A stretch of 64,000 bases of DNA, from positions 1-64,000 of the forward strand of contig JANYKN010000183.1 in the NCBI GenBank assembly GCA_025361565.1. The letters run 5' to 3'. Positions 36,481 to 44,242 of this stretch are shown piece by piece. The notes under the pieces were generated by a model. The model did no database searches, had not been told where the DNA came from, and saw only the letters and a list, made by a program, of their open reading frames with translations. Position 1 is the stretch's first letter. The number at the start of each line of letters is the position of its first letter. Made by a program: the position numbers and the translations under genes. The DNA is from Bacteroidota bacterium. Its GTDB lineage: Bacteria; Bacteroidota; Bacteroidia; Bacteroidales; NBLH01.

Positions 36481-37164
36481 ATGAAAAATATTATAAGCTT
36501 AATTGCCCTCACATTCATATGCAATAGCCTTTTTGGCCAAAATATAGAATCCGTCAATTTTGCAGTTTCAACTCACCCAATGAAAGTGAATAAAATTGAA
36601 ATGGGTACAAATCAAACTAAAGTTGAAATAGCCATTGAAAACCAAATACAATCAGGAAGCTTTTGTGCCGATAAAAAAATAGATATTCAGGATGTAATTG
36701 GAAAAAGCAAAATACATTTAATAAAGGCTGAAGGAATTCCCGTTTGTCCTTCAAATTATCAATTCACATACATTGGCGAAGTTTTGACTTTTCAATTGTA
36801 TTTTCCTAAGCTCAAATCCAGCACCAAGTACATCAACATTATTGAAAATTGCGATCAATATTGTTTTTCGATAAAAGGTATTATACTTGATAATGAAATG
36901 AATAAAGAAATTAACATGGGTTATGATTATTATTCAAAAGGAAAAATTGATTTCGCACTTCAAGCCTTTAAAATGGCTGTTGAAAATAACACAGATTATC
37001 CTTTTGGCTTCCTTTATTTTAACATCATACAAATCTACGTTGAAAAACAAGATTTCACATCAGCAAAAGAATGGTACAATAAATTAAAAAATTCTGAATT
37101 CGAAGATAAAAACGAAGTAATTTCAAGACTTAAAAGTCAAGCATTTTATCAAAAAATCATTTAA
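36481..37164 (+). CDS. Exported protein with C-terminal TPR-like repeats
   Basis: A 227-aa protein of unknown function with a signal peptide (about 1-19, ending SLFGQ). The N-terminal half is beta-rich with four cysteines (SFCADKK, PVCPSNY, ENCDQYCFS). The C-terminal half has two TPR-like helix pairs (GYDYYSKGKIDFALQAFKMA, IQIYVEKQDFTSAKEWYNKL). It starts about 70 bp after the FadL terminator and is followed after 2 bp by a methyltransferase-like membrane protein, so the two are co-transcribed. Confidence 0.78.
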   Translation: MKNIISLIALTFICNSLFGQNIESVNFAVSTHPMKVNKIEMGTNQTKVEIAIENQIQSGSFCADKKIDIQDVIGKSKIHLIKAEGIPVCPSNYQFTYIGEVLTFQLYFPKLKSSTKYINIIENCDQYCFSIKGIILDNEMNKEINMGYDYYSKGKIDFALQAFKMAVENNTDYPFGFLYFNIIQIYVEKQDFTSAKEWYNKLKNSEFEDKNEVISRLKSQAFYQKII

Positions 37165-37166
37165 AA

Positions 37167-37619
37167 ATGGAACAAAAGTATTCTCATCAATTCATTAAAT
37201 TTATTTTTGTTTTTTTACAATTTGGAGGAATTGTAATCATATTATTCACCGGTCCTTTTTTTGCCAAGAATTTTTTTCTTTTATTAATGGAGATTTTTGG
37301 AATTCTATTAGGGTTCTGGGCTGTTTATAGCATGCAATTAAACAATTTAAGGATTCTTCCGGACCTAAAAGAAAATGCGATATTTGTAAGCAATGGTCCT
37401 TACAAAATAATTAGGCATCCCATGTACCTGGCTATTTTAATAACACTTTTACCGTTACTTATCAATAAATTTACTTTTTTACGACTTGTTATATTCCTAA
37501 TTGTTCTGATTGATTTGATATTAAAACTTCATTACGAAGAAAAATTACTTCGGCAAACCTTTAAGGAGTATTCCAATTATCAGAAAAAAACATTTAGATT
37601 AATTCCTTATTTGTTCTGA
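37167..37619 (+). CDS. Isoprenylcysteine carboxyl methyltransferase-like membrane protein
   Basis: A 150-aa membrane protein of about four helices in the ICMT/PEMT-like family (SAM-dependent methylation of lipids or lipid-like substrates). The family signature is GPYKIIRHPMYLAILI, followed by HYEEKLLRQTFKEYSNYQKKT. Bacterial members act on varied and mostly unknown substrates. It follows the TPR protein after 2 bp. The true substrate cannot be read from the sequence. Confidence 0.86.
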   Translation: MEQKYSHQFIKFIFVFLQFGGIVIILFTGPFFAKNFFLLLMEIFGILLGFWAVYSMQLNNLRILPDLKENAIFVSNGPYKIIRHPMYLAILITLLPLLINKFTFLRLVIFLIVLIDLILKLHYEEKLLRQTFKEYSNYQKKTFRLIPYLF

Positions 37620-37666
37620 TAATTAAACCAATGGTATTCATTATTTTACATTATAAAAATATTTTA

Positions 37667-37674
37667 TAATTTTG
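37667..37674 (+). promoter_or_regulatory. Promoter -7 box upstream of the STAS-like gene
   Basis: TAATTTTG, a perfect TAnnTTTG match, 15 bp before the ATG. The leader would be very short. Confidence 0.4.
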
Positions 37675-37688
37675 TAAATAAAACGCAT

Positions 37689-38063
37689 ATGGGAAAAGCA
37701 TCTTTCAAACAATATAAAGGAAAACAAATTTATTTTGTTGACTATTCAAACTTGAAAACTGAAGAAGAATTTTTACAGGCAATTAATGAAACCAATTTAT
37801 ATAGAAAACAGAATATTGAAAATCAACCCTTAAAATCGCAATTAATGCTTGTTGATTTAAGAGAAAGTTATGTTATAGGGAACGTTTTTAACAGAATTAA
37901 AGAATCAGGAAATTTAACAAAACCATTTCTAAAAAAACAAGCAGTAGTAGGATTGACCCCTGGAAAAGCAGCGATGCTAAAAATATACAATATATTTATA
38001 AAAGACACTGTTAAATCATTTAACACTGCAGAAGAAGCACTAGAATGGTTAATAAAAGAGTGA
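37689..38063 (+). CDS. STAS/SpoIIAA-like protein
   Basis: A 124-aa soluble protein with the alternating strand-helix pattern of SpoIIAA/STAS-like proteins: KQIYFVDYSNL, LMLVDLRESYV, KQAVVGLTPGKAAML, and the terminal helix TAEEALEWLIKE. Such proteins often bind partners or lipids. No phosphoacceptor serine could be assigned with confidence. Its function is unknown. It stands alone between the methyltransferase and the GNAT gene. Confidence 0.65.
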   Translation: MGKASFKQYKGKQIYFVDYSNLKTEEEFLQAINETNLYRKQNIENQPLKSQLMLVDLRESYVIGNVFNRIKESGNLTKPFLKKQAVVGLTPGKAAMLKIYNIFIKDTVKSFNTAEEALEWLIKE

Positions 38064-38126
38064 GCCAATAGTTATTATTAATCAAACGATTCACTGCTAA
38101 AACTTGAAAAAATAATTTCATGTAAT

Positions 38127-38156
38127 TTTGATTTCAATCAGATTTAGATAATTTTG
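38127..38156 (+). promoter_or_regulatory. Full promoter of the GNAT gene
   Basis: -33 TTTG at 38127-38130 and -7 TAATTTTG at 38149-38156 are separated by 18 bp, close to the Bacteroidota sigma-A spacing. The start codon is 36 bp downstream. Confidence 0.55.
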
Positions 38157-38191
38157 TTAAAAACTAAATCATTAATACATAAGCCCTGAAT

Positions 38192-38716
38192 ATGGTTGAA
38201 ATTGAGACTCCGCATTTAAAAATAGTAGCACTTGATTATGAGAGCCTTATTCTATTAAAAAGAGACAGGATATTATTGGAAAAACATCTGGATTTAAATT
38301 TTACAGGGCATAAAGTAAGTTCAGAAGTTCAGGATGAAATCAAGAGTGAGCTACATTACAGGATTGAGGATGTTCAAGAAAATCCGGAGCATTTCGAATG
38401 GTATACCAGTTGGGAAATTATTTTAAAAGAACAGGAAGAATCTATAGGTGCAATAGGTTTTACCGCCCTTCCTGATGAAAATGGCACTTCTACATTTGGT
38501 TTTTATATTGATGAAAGACACAGAAATAGAGGTTATGCTTCTGAAGCTTTGGCAGCAATGACACAATGGGCATTTAAAAACAACAAATTATTGCAAATAA
38601 CTGCAAATACCTCTCATCAAAATAAAAACAGTCAAAAAGTACTAAAAAAAATTGGTTTTGTAATTGTTGGAACTGATAATGATATGATTTATTGGGAATT
38701 GAAGAGAAAAGTTTAA
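38192..38716 (+). CDS. GNAT family N-acetyltransferase
   Basis: A 174-aa acetyl-CoA-dependent acyltransferase of the RimJ/RimL-like branch. The N-terminus TPHLKIVALDYESL is the typical opening strand. The acetyl-CoA pyrophosphate loop is DERHRNRGYASEALAAM, and NTSHQNKNSQKVLKKIGF is the C-terminal motif. The substrate is unknown. It has its own promoter and is followed after about 55 bp by thyA. Confidence 0.9.
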   Translation: MVEIETPHLKIVALDYESLILLKRDRILLEKHLDLNFTGHKVSSEVQDEIKSELHYRIEDVQENPEHFEWYTSWEIILKEQEESIGAIGFTALPDENGTSTFGFYIDERHRNRGYASEALAAMTQWAFKNNKLLQITANTSHQNKNSQKVLKKIGFVIVGTDNDMIYWELKRKV

Positions 38717-38770
38717 AAAAGACAAAAGTTTTAATACAAGAGTAAAGGTAAAAATTCTAACATATAAGAG

Positions 38771-39565
38771 ATGAAGCAATATATTGATCTGCTTGAGCAT
38801 GTGCTGAAGAACGGAACAAAAAAAGCAGACAGAACTGGAACTGGGACTATCAGCACTTTCGGGTACCAAATGCGTTTCAATTTACAAGAAGGGTTTCCAT
38901 TGTTGACTACAAAAAAATTGCATTTACCATCTATCATCCACGAATTACTTTGGTTTATTAAGGGCGAAACAAATGTTGCTTATTTAAAAGCCAACAATGT
39001 TAGGATATGGAATGAATGGGCAGATGTAAATGGAGAATTGGGCCCAATTTATGGATATCAATGGCGTTCGTGGACAGCTGAAAATGGAAGAAATATTGAT
39101 CAATTAAAAGATGTAATTAACCAGCTGAAAAAGAATCCAGACTCACGCAGACACATTATAAGTGCATGGAACGTAGGTGACTTAGATAAAATGGCACTTC
39201 CCCCATGTCATATTCTGTTTCAATTTTATGTTGCAGAAGGAAAGCTATCTTGTCAATTATATCAACGAAGTGCAGATGTTTTTTTAGGTGTACCTTTTAA
39301 TATCGCATCTTATTCTCTGCTAGTGATGATGATAGCTCAGGTTACAAATTTAAAACCAGGCGAATTTATTCATACACTTGGAGATACACATATTTATCAA
39401 AACCATTTAGAGCAAGTAAATATTCAACTTGGCAGACAACCTAAAAATCTTCCAAAAATCAGCTTGAACCCTGAAATCAAATCTTTATTCGATTTTAATT
39501 TTGAAGACATAGTTATCCATAATTACGAGGCGCATCCAAACATAAAGGGTGAAATTTCTGTATAA
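38771..39565 (+). CDS. thyA: Thymidylate synthase
   Basis: Methylates dUMP to dTMP using methylene-tetrahydrofolate, producing dihydrofolate. It is 264 aa, the same length as the E. coli enzyme. The catalytic cysteine is Cys146 in [23 protein letters not shown] (phosphate arginines) and FNIASYSLL are present. The downstream dihydrofolate reductase gene recycles its folate product; the pair is a classic arrangement. Confidence 0.98.
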   Translation: MKQYIDLLEHVLKNGTKKADRTGTGTISTFGYQMRFNLQEGFPLLTTKKLHLPSIIHELLWFIKGETNVAYLKANNVRIWNEWADVNGELGPIYGYQWRSWTAENGRNIDQLKDVINQLKKNPDSRRHIISAWNVGDLDKMALPPCHILFQFYVAEGKLSCQLYQRSADVFLGVPFNIASYSLLVMMIAQVTNLKPGEFIHTLGDTHIYQNHLEQVNIQLGRQPKNLPKISLNPEIKSLFDFNFEDIVIHNYEAHPNIKGEISV

Positions 39566-39613
39566 ATTTTTTCCATTTTCCCCGAATTAACTGGCACTAA
39601 ATCAAATATTTTA

Positions 39614-40105
39614 ATGAAAATAGCCCTTATTGTTGTAGTTGATGAGAACAATGGAATTGGTAAAAACAATAAGTTACTTTGTCATTTACCTGCTGATTTA
39701 AAACATTTTAAAGAACTAACTACCGGACATAGTATTATTATGGGACGAAAAACTTTTGAGTCACTGCCTAACGGACCATTGCCAAACCGGAAAAATATTG
39801 TTCTTACTCAAAATACTGATTACAAGGCTAATGGATGCTATATAGCTCATTCTGTAATTCAAGCGCTTGATTTTTCGAAAGGAGAAGATATTACATTTGT
39901 AATAGGTGGAGAGAAAATTTATAAGGAATTTATAGATATCGCAGATATGCTTAATGTTACAAAAATTCATCACACTTTTGAAGCGGATACTTATTTTCCC
40001 AAAATGGATTGGAACCAATGGAAATTAATTGAACAAACGGATAAAGATCCTGATGATAAAAATAAGTTTTACTATTCGTTCAGAACTTATTTGCGTTTAA
40101 AATAG
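39614..40105 (+). CDS. folA: Dihydrofolate reductase
   Basis: Reduces dihydrofolate to tetrahydrofolate with NADPH, regenerating the cofactor used by ThyA 48 bp upstream. It is 163 aa. Asp28 in HLPADLKHFK is the catalytic acid (E. coli Asp27). The usual tryptophan of the Met20-loop region (E. coli LPWNLPADL) is replaced by Cys-His (LLCHLPADL). GRKTFESLP and FVIGGEKIYKEF are the NADPH-binding motifs. It ends at an intrinsic terminator that overlaps the opposing gene's 3' end. Confidence 0.96.
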   Translation: MKIALIVVVDENNGIGKNNKLLCHLPADLKHFKELTTGHSIIMGRKTFESLPNGPLPNRKNIVLTQNTDYKANGCYIAHSVIQALDFSKGEDITFVIGGEKIYKEFIDIADMLNVTKIHHTFEADTYFPKMDWNQWKLIEQTDKDPDDKNKFYYSFRTYLRLK

Positions 40106-40150
40106 CAAAATACAAATCTTCAAGAATTAGTAAGATTGAATTTTATAAAG

Positions 40151-40183
40151 AAATGCGCAGAAATTTATTTATTCTGTGCATTT
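40151..40183 (+). terminator. Intrinsic terminator of folA
   Basis: A 12-bp stem AAATGCGCAGAA (40151-40162) with 40172-40183, one G-T wobble and a 9-nt loop, followed by a T-rich tract. It overlaps the last codons of the convergent CYTH gene. Confidence 0.7.
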
Positions 40184-40695
40184 TGTTTATCCAATAATAA
40201 ATCGCTGTATGAAACCGGCACCAAATCTTCTTTACTAATCCCAAACAGATTTAAGTAAAATTTACATTGGCTCATTAGATTCTCTTTATCGGTATTCCCA
40301 TTTCCAATTGCTTCTATTTCAACAAATTCGCCTAATCCTTTTACTTTATCCAAATGAAATTTAACATTTCCAATGAAATAAATTTCGCGTTCTTTATCAA
40401 CGGTAATTAATAGGCCAAGAGCTCTTGTCAATAATTCTTTTAATAAGCTGTTTTTTGAATTTTGATAAAGTATTACATCGCTTTCTTTTGCTTCATATTT
40501 ATCTTCGCGATTATAATGAATTAAAGCATTTTCAATTGAACCTTCTCTCAATTTCAGTCTTCCGGAATTCACTTTAAAATAAGAATCTATTTGATGATCC
40601 AGTCCTTTAAAATCAGCATTTCCGGTTTGTAAAATATTCCTAATATTTTCCTGGTTACTGCATCTGGCTTTAATTTCAATATTTGTATGTTTCAT
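40165..40695 (-). CDS. CYTH-domain protein (class IV adenylate cyclase-like)
   Basis: A 176-aa CYTH triphosphate-tunnel protein. The N-terminal NIEIKARC is the reduced form of the ExExK metal-triphosphate motif. Other matches are the RLKLREG arginine-lysine strand, LIHYNREDK, KEREIYFIGNVKFHLDKV and the acidic GEFVEIEAIG. Members hydrolyse triphosphates, make cAMP, or act on thiamine triphosphate. The activity here is undetermined. Confidence 0.87.
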   Translation of the reverse strand: MKHTNIEIKARCSNQENIRNILQTGNADFKGLDHQIDSYFKVNSGRLKLREGSIENALIHYNREDKYEAKESDVILYQNSKNSLLKELLTRALGLLITVDKEREIYFIGNVKFHLDKVKGLGEFVEIEAIGNGNTDKENLMSQCKFYLNLFGISKEDLVPVSYSDLLLDKQNAQNK

Positions 40696-40835
40696 TCTTA
40701 ATATTTATTAATTTTCTATTTATGCACAAGAAAACATTTTAGCATATTTTATTTATTACGATAAATTATTCAGGCCTAATGTCCTTCAAAATGCAAGTTC
40801 ATATTCATAATAAAATAAATTTTAATCATAAAAAC

Positions 40836-40867
40836 TATGCATACATATGAAATATTGTGTATGCATA
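40836..40867. terminator. Bidirectional hairpin terminator after the FISUMP gene
   Basis: TATGCATACA (40836-40845) pairs with TGTATGCATA (40858-40867), extendable to 12 bp, with a T-run on each strand. It separates the FISUMP gene from the CYTH gene on the minus strand. Confidence 0.7.
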
Positions 40868-40886
40868 CTTTTTTTACCTTATAAAA

Positions 40887-41480
40887 TTAGTTTTTCACAC
40901 ACCTAACAGAAAAAGACCATGATTTTGGCCTTGATTTTCTAAAAATCTGCGGACTTTTAATATATAACTGACGCATCCAGCCCAGTTCATATTCTGTGGA
41001 GGAAGTCCAGAAAAATGCTTGAGAATCCTTTAAATTATAGTTTGAAGGCGGATTTTTATAACCACCCAATTGAATATTGAAACTTAACGTTGAATCAGAG
41101 ATTAAGCGAGTTCCCTGATTTGTGCCTCTCCATTCATTTGACTTTTCCAAATCAATTTCCGGCATGCCCAGATATTTTTCCAACTCCTTCCATTCTCCAT
41201 CTGACGGAAGATGCCACCCGGCAGGACATGCCTTATTTGCAGCATCCCAGGTATATAACCTTCCAAATTTAATCCCATTTTCAGGTAATTTTTCATAAAT
41301 AGCTGAATTTTCCATTTCGAAATTGAGATTTTCTGCCATCCAAACCTGTTTGTCCAGAATAACAGTCTTATATACTTTTGAATCACGAACATCAACCAGA
41401 TTTTCATTTTGTTGCGCATTCAAAGTGTTCACTCCTAAAAAGAGGATAAAGATTATAAGTTTTATAATTTCAACTTTCAT
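40887..41480 (-). CDS. FISUMP-domain exported protein
   Basis: A 197-aa protein from the ATG at 41480. Residues 1-23 form a signal peptide (LIIFILFLGVNTLNAQ). The mature part is one FISUMP domain (Fibrobacter succinogenes major paralogous domain): VILDKQVWMAENLNF, GRLYTWDAANKACPAGWHLPSD, FFWTSSTEY and SFSVRCVKN. Function is unknown; it is common on Bacteroidota cell surfaces. A TTG eight codons earlier lies inside the -7 promoter box, so the ATG is preferred. Confidence 0.85.
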   Translation of the reverse strand: MKVEIIKLIIFILFLGVNTLNAQQNENLVDVRDSKVYKTVILDKQVWMAENLNFEMENSAIYEKLPENGIKFGRLYTWDAANKACPAGWHLPSDGEWKELEKYLGMPEIDLEKSNEWRGTNQGTRLISDSTLSFNIQLGGYKNPPSNYNLKDSQAFFWTSSTEYELGWMRQLYIKSPQIFRKSRPKSWSFSVRCVKN

Positions 41481-41501
41481 TATTATATTTTTTAAAGGCT
41501 G

Positions 41502-41509
41502 CAAAAGTA
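41502..41509 (-). promoter_or_regulatory. Promoter -7 box of the FISUMP gene
   Basis: Reads TACTTTTG on the minus strand, a perfect TAnnTTTG match 22 bp upstream of the ATG. Confidence 0.5.
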
Positions 41510-41628
41510 ATTCATAAATGCCTGAATATCTTTTAAAATTAAATCTTTTTAACTTAATCCAATTAAACCCTCAGTGAATAAAATGATCAAATCTTAGAAT
41601 TTTAATATCAATATCGCAAGAATTTTAA

Positions 41629-41636
41629 GACATTTG
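41629..41636 (+). promoter_or_regulatory. Candidate -7 box of the ECF sigma operon
   Basis: GACATTTG is a 7 of 8 match to TAnnTTTG. It overlaps the GTG at 41636 and favours the ATG at 41666 as start. ECF genes are often autoregulated, but no distinct second promoter was identified. Confidence 0.35.
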
Positions 41637-41665
41637 TGTCAAATTTAAAATTGGGTTTAAAATTA

Positions 41666-42235
41666 ATGGAGGACACTTATCTGCTTGAACAAATCAGGCT
41701 CAATAATCACAAAGCATTTCAGGATATGGTAATGAAATATCAGGGCCTGGTTATCAATACATGTTATGGTTTTTTGCATAATAAAAGCGATGCACAGGAT
41801 ATAGCACAGGAAGTGTTTATTGAGGTTTTCAGATCAATTTCCAAATTTAGGAATGAATCAAAACTATCAACCTGGCTTTATCGGATAAGTGTAAATAAAT
41901 CACTCAATTTTATAAGGGATAATAAAAAAAACAGCTGGTTTCAAAGTTTGGATTTGCTTTTTGAAAAAGAAAAATCATCAAAAGAAAAATTCCCGGATTC
42001 GGAAAATCCACAAGAAATAATGGAAAAAGAAGAGAAATCACAAACTGTTTATAAAGCTATAGATGAATTGCCTCAAAATCAAAAAATTGCTTTCACTTTA
42101 TATAAATTTGAAAATTTGAGTTATAAAGAAATTGCCGAAGTAATGGACATTTCAATATCATCTATTGAGTCATTACTTTTTAGGGCGAAAAAGAATTTAC
42201 AGGTCAAATTGATCAATTATTACAAAAAAAACTAA
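41666..42235 (+). CDS. ECF-family RNA polymerase sigma factor
   Basis: A 189-aa sigma-70 factor of the extracytoplasmic function type. The sigma-2 region has YGFLHNKSDAQDIAQEVFIEVFR and STWLYRISVNKSLNFIRD. The sigma-4 region (about 125-185) has LPQNQKIAFTLYKFENLSYKEI and ISISSIESLLFRAKKNL. There is no sigma-3 domain. A GTG ten codons upstream (41636) is an alternative start, but a -7-like box there makes the ATG likelier. It heads an operon with an anti-sigma factor and a CpxP/Spy-like membrane protein. Confidence 0.93.
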   Translation: MEDTYLLEQIRLNNHKAFQDMVMKYQGLVINTCYGFLHNKSDAQDIAQEVFIEVFRSISKFRNESKLSTWLYRISVNKSLNFIRDNKKNSWFQSLDLLFEKEKSSKEKFPDSENPQEIMEKEEKSQTVYKAIDELPQNQKIAFTLYKFENLSYKEIAEVMDISISSIESLLFRAKKNLQVKLINYYKKN

Positions 42236-42306
42236 AATTAGAGCAAGTTTTCAAATTGAAAAGTGTCTAAATAAAAATGAAATTCAAATTCGTTAATAAA
42301 TAGATT

Positions 42307-42777
42307 ATGAATTGCGGAGAAGTACAAAATAAATTGATTTTTTTTATCGAGGGAGATCTTCATTCCAATTATTCTATTTTAATAAAAGAACATATTGAAA
42401 AGTGTAGAGATTGTAAATATCTATTGGATCAACTAAAAGCTAGCCTTGAATTTATTGAAAAAGATAAACAAACAGAAACCAACCCGTTTTTCGTTACAAG
42501 GGTAATGGCTAGTGTTAATTCTGAACCAAAACAGATTCCTCTTATAAATTGGCTTAGAAAAAAACAGTATTCTATCCAAGTATCTTTATATTCATTATTA
42601 ATAGTTGCTGCTATTGCATTAGGTCACTATTTGGGAAAAGATAAAGTTACAGTTGAAATGGAAGCAGTTTTGCAAGAAAAAGAAATATCAGATAATCAGC
42701 TAGTTGCAGAGTCTTATCAATTTCAGATAAATGATGAAGATGTTTATATAATTAAAGCTGACGAAAACGGAGAATAA
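42307..42777 (+). CDS. Anti-sigma factor with zinc-finger (zf-HC2) domain
   Basis: A 156-aa membrane protein that should sequester the upstream ECF sigma factor. The N-terminal anti-sigma domain has Cys3 and the HIEKCRDCKYLL motif (HxxxCxxC zinc site). A membrane helix lies at about residues 95-112 (SLYSLLIVAAIALGHYLG). The C-terminal part is periplasmic and acidic. It begins 71 bp after the sigma gene and is followed after one base by the CpxP-like gene. Confidence 0.88.
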   Translation: MNCGEVQNKLIFFIEGDLHSNYSILIKEHIEKCRDCKYLLDQLKASLEFIEKDKQTETNPFFVTRVMASVNSEPKQIPLINWLRKKQYSIQVSLYSLLIVAAIALGHYLGKDKVTVEMEAVLQEKEISDNQLVAESYQFQINDEDVYIIKADENGE

Positions 42778-42778
42778 A

Positions 42779-43327
42779 ATGGAAAAAGAATACAAAAGTA
42801 AAAAGCGAATATTAATTGGAATTATCATAGTTCTGATAATTACAAATTTGTCGGCATTGGGTACCTGGGGATTTCAAAAATTTAAGCGTAACCGTATTCA
42901 TCAAATGGAAAAGGAAAGGACTGATCTCCCAAATGAAGGGAGGGAAGGACGCGTTAAGCATTATGTTAAAAGAGAACTTAATTTAAGCGAGAAGCAATGT
43001 TCAACATACTATAAATCAATGGATGAAAATTTTTTACAAAGCAAAATAATGGTTGAAAAAATTGCAAAATGTAAAAATGAAATAATTAATCAGACCCTTT
43101 CTGATAACCCGGATACGAATAAGCTAAATATGCTATGTGATTCTTTAGGTTATTATCATAATAGAATGCAAAGAGGAATGAACAGACATTTTCTGGAAGT
43201 AAAAAAATGTCTTGATTCAGGGCAGAAAACAAAACTAAGGGAAATGCTCATTAGGATGAATGAAAAAGAATGGAATAAAGATGGTGGGAACCAAAGAAGA
43301 TCCAAGAATGGAAAATGTGACGACTAA
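42779..43327 (+). CDS. Membrane-anchored periplasmic CpxP/Spy-like (heavy-metal-sensor type) protein
   Basis: A 182-aa protein with an N-terminal membrane helix (about 12-30). The periplasmic part is all helical: LNLSEKQCSTYYKSMDENF, a middle helix pair, and LDSGQKTKLREMLIRM near the end. This is the layout of the Spy/CpxP/ZraP or 'heavy-metal resistance' periplasmic family, which senses metals or misfolded proteins with anti-sigma factors. Two cysteines and a basic C-terminus (NQRRSKNGKCDD) may bind metal. It is translationally close to the anti-sigma gene. Confidence 0.8.
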   Translation: MEKEYKSKKRILIGIIIVLIITNLSALGTWGFQKFKRNRIHQMEKERTDLPNEGREGRVKHYVKRELNLSEKQCSTYYKSMDENFLQSKIMVEKIAKCKNEIINQTLSDNPDTNKLNMLCDSLGYYHNRMQRGMNRHFLEVKKCLDSGQKTKLREMLIRMNEKEWNKDGGNQRRSKNGKCDD

Positions 43328-43697
43328 TACCTCAATTGATTAAATAGCTGTTTAACGCTTTTATTGAATTTATTGAAAAAAAATAGAAATAGCAATATTT
43401 CAACCAATGAGAAATATGCATATAAGGTTATGCAGTTAAATGCTTATAAATTATTGATCAATTCATGATCCTTTTGATTTCTTTTCAAATTATATTGAAC
43501 TGAATTTCAGATTATTATAAAATATTATAGCATTTCAATAAAATAGAAATCTGCGATTTAAGAGAAATGGCATCATTAAAATCCTACAATTGCCAAGCTT
43601 TTGGAATATTGGCATAGAACTATTATAATTAAACCTTAAGTAAGATTATCATAAGCTACTGATTAGTAAATTAATGTCTAATTAAAATTGAAATATT
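43328..43697. other. Intergenic region upstream of the LTxxQ-motif gene
   Basis: A 370-bp AT-rich gap. No gene, RNA or strong hairpin was recognised. It would hold the promoter of the next gene, and a binding site of the nearby ECF sigma factor is possible but not identifiable by eye. Confidence 0.3.
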
Positions 43698-44189
43698 ATG
43701 AAAACAATTAAATCAAAAGTTGTAACGGTGTTTTTTATATCGTTGATTTTATTTGGCATCAGTCCATTGTATGCACAACATGGGCAAATGCATGATCAAA
43801 AAAAAGGTGGAGGCATTCAATGCAATATACCTAATTTGACTGAAGAACAACAGAAAAAAATGGATGATTTTAGATTGGTACATCAAAAAAATATGCTCCA
43901 GTTCAAGAATCAGATGGAAGTAAAAGAAGCTCAGTTAAATGTACTTAGATCTGCAGACAAAGCTGATATGAATGCTATCAATAAAAACATTGACGAATTT
44001 GGTGCCTTAAAAATTCAAATGATGAAAGAAAAAGAAAGTCACCACCAACAAGTGAGATCAATCTTGACTGATGAACAACGAGTAGCATTTGATATGCAAA
44101 AAGGTGACCGAAATAAAGGTGAATTTGGGAAATGTGGTATGGGAATGGAAGGATGCAAGGGAAATGCAAATGGACCAAAAGAAAAATAA
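43698..44189 (+). CDS. Periplasmic Spy/CpxP-like LTxxQ protein
   Basis: A 163-aa secreted protein with a signal peptide (about 1-27, ending LYAQ). It carries two LTxxQ motifs (LTEEQQKKMDDF and LTDEQRVAFD), the mark of Spy/CpxP periplasmic chaperones and ZraP-like metal proteins. Between them is a long helical segment. Both ends are rich in His, Met, Gly and Cys (HGQMHDQKKGGG; KCGMGMEGCKGNANG), suggesting metal binding. It lies 370 bp downstream of the ECF operon and is a likely member of its regulon. It ends at a terminator shared with ald. Confidence 0.85.
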   Translation: MKTIKSKVVTVFFISLILFGISPLYAQHGQMHDQKKGGGIQCNIPNLTEEQQKKMDDFRLVHQKNMLQFKNQMEVKEAQLNVLRSADKADMNAINKNIDEFGALKIQMMKEKESHHQQVRSILTDEQRVAFDMQKGDRNKGEFGKCGMGMEGCKGNANGPKEK

Positions 44190-44198
44190 CTAAAAACT

Positions 44199-44232
44199 AT
44201 TGAAAGGCCATCAAGACAGATGGTCTTTCAAT
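44199..44232. terminator. Convergent terminator between the LTxxQ gene and ald
   Basis: A 14-bp stem (44199-44212 with 44219-44232; ATTGAAAGGCCATC) has one G-T wobble and a 6-nt loop, just beyond both stop codons. Confidence 0.75.
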
Positions 44233-44242
44233 ATTATATAGC

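Noticed and set aside
41481-41504. TTG start eight codons upstream for the FISUMP gene
   Set aside because: The TTG overlaps the -7 box at 41502-41509, and the ATG at 41480 begins directly before a normal signal peptide.
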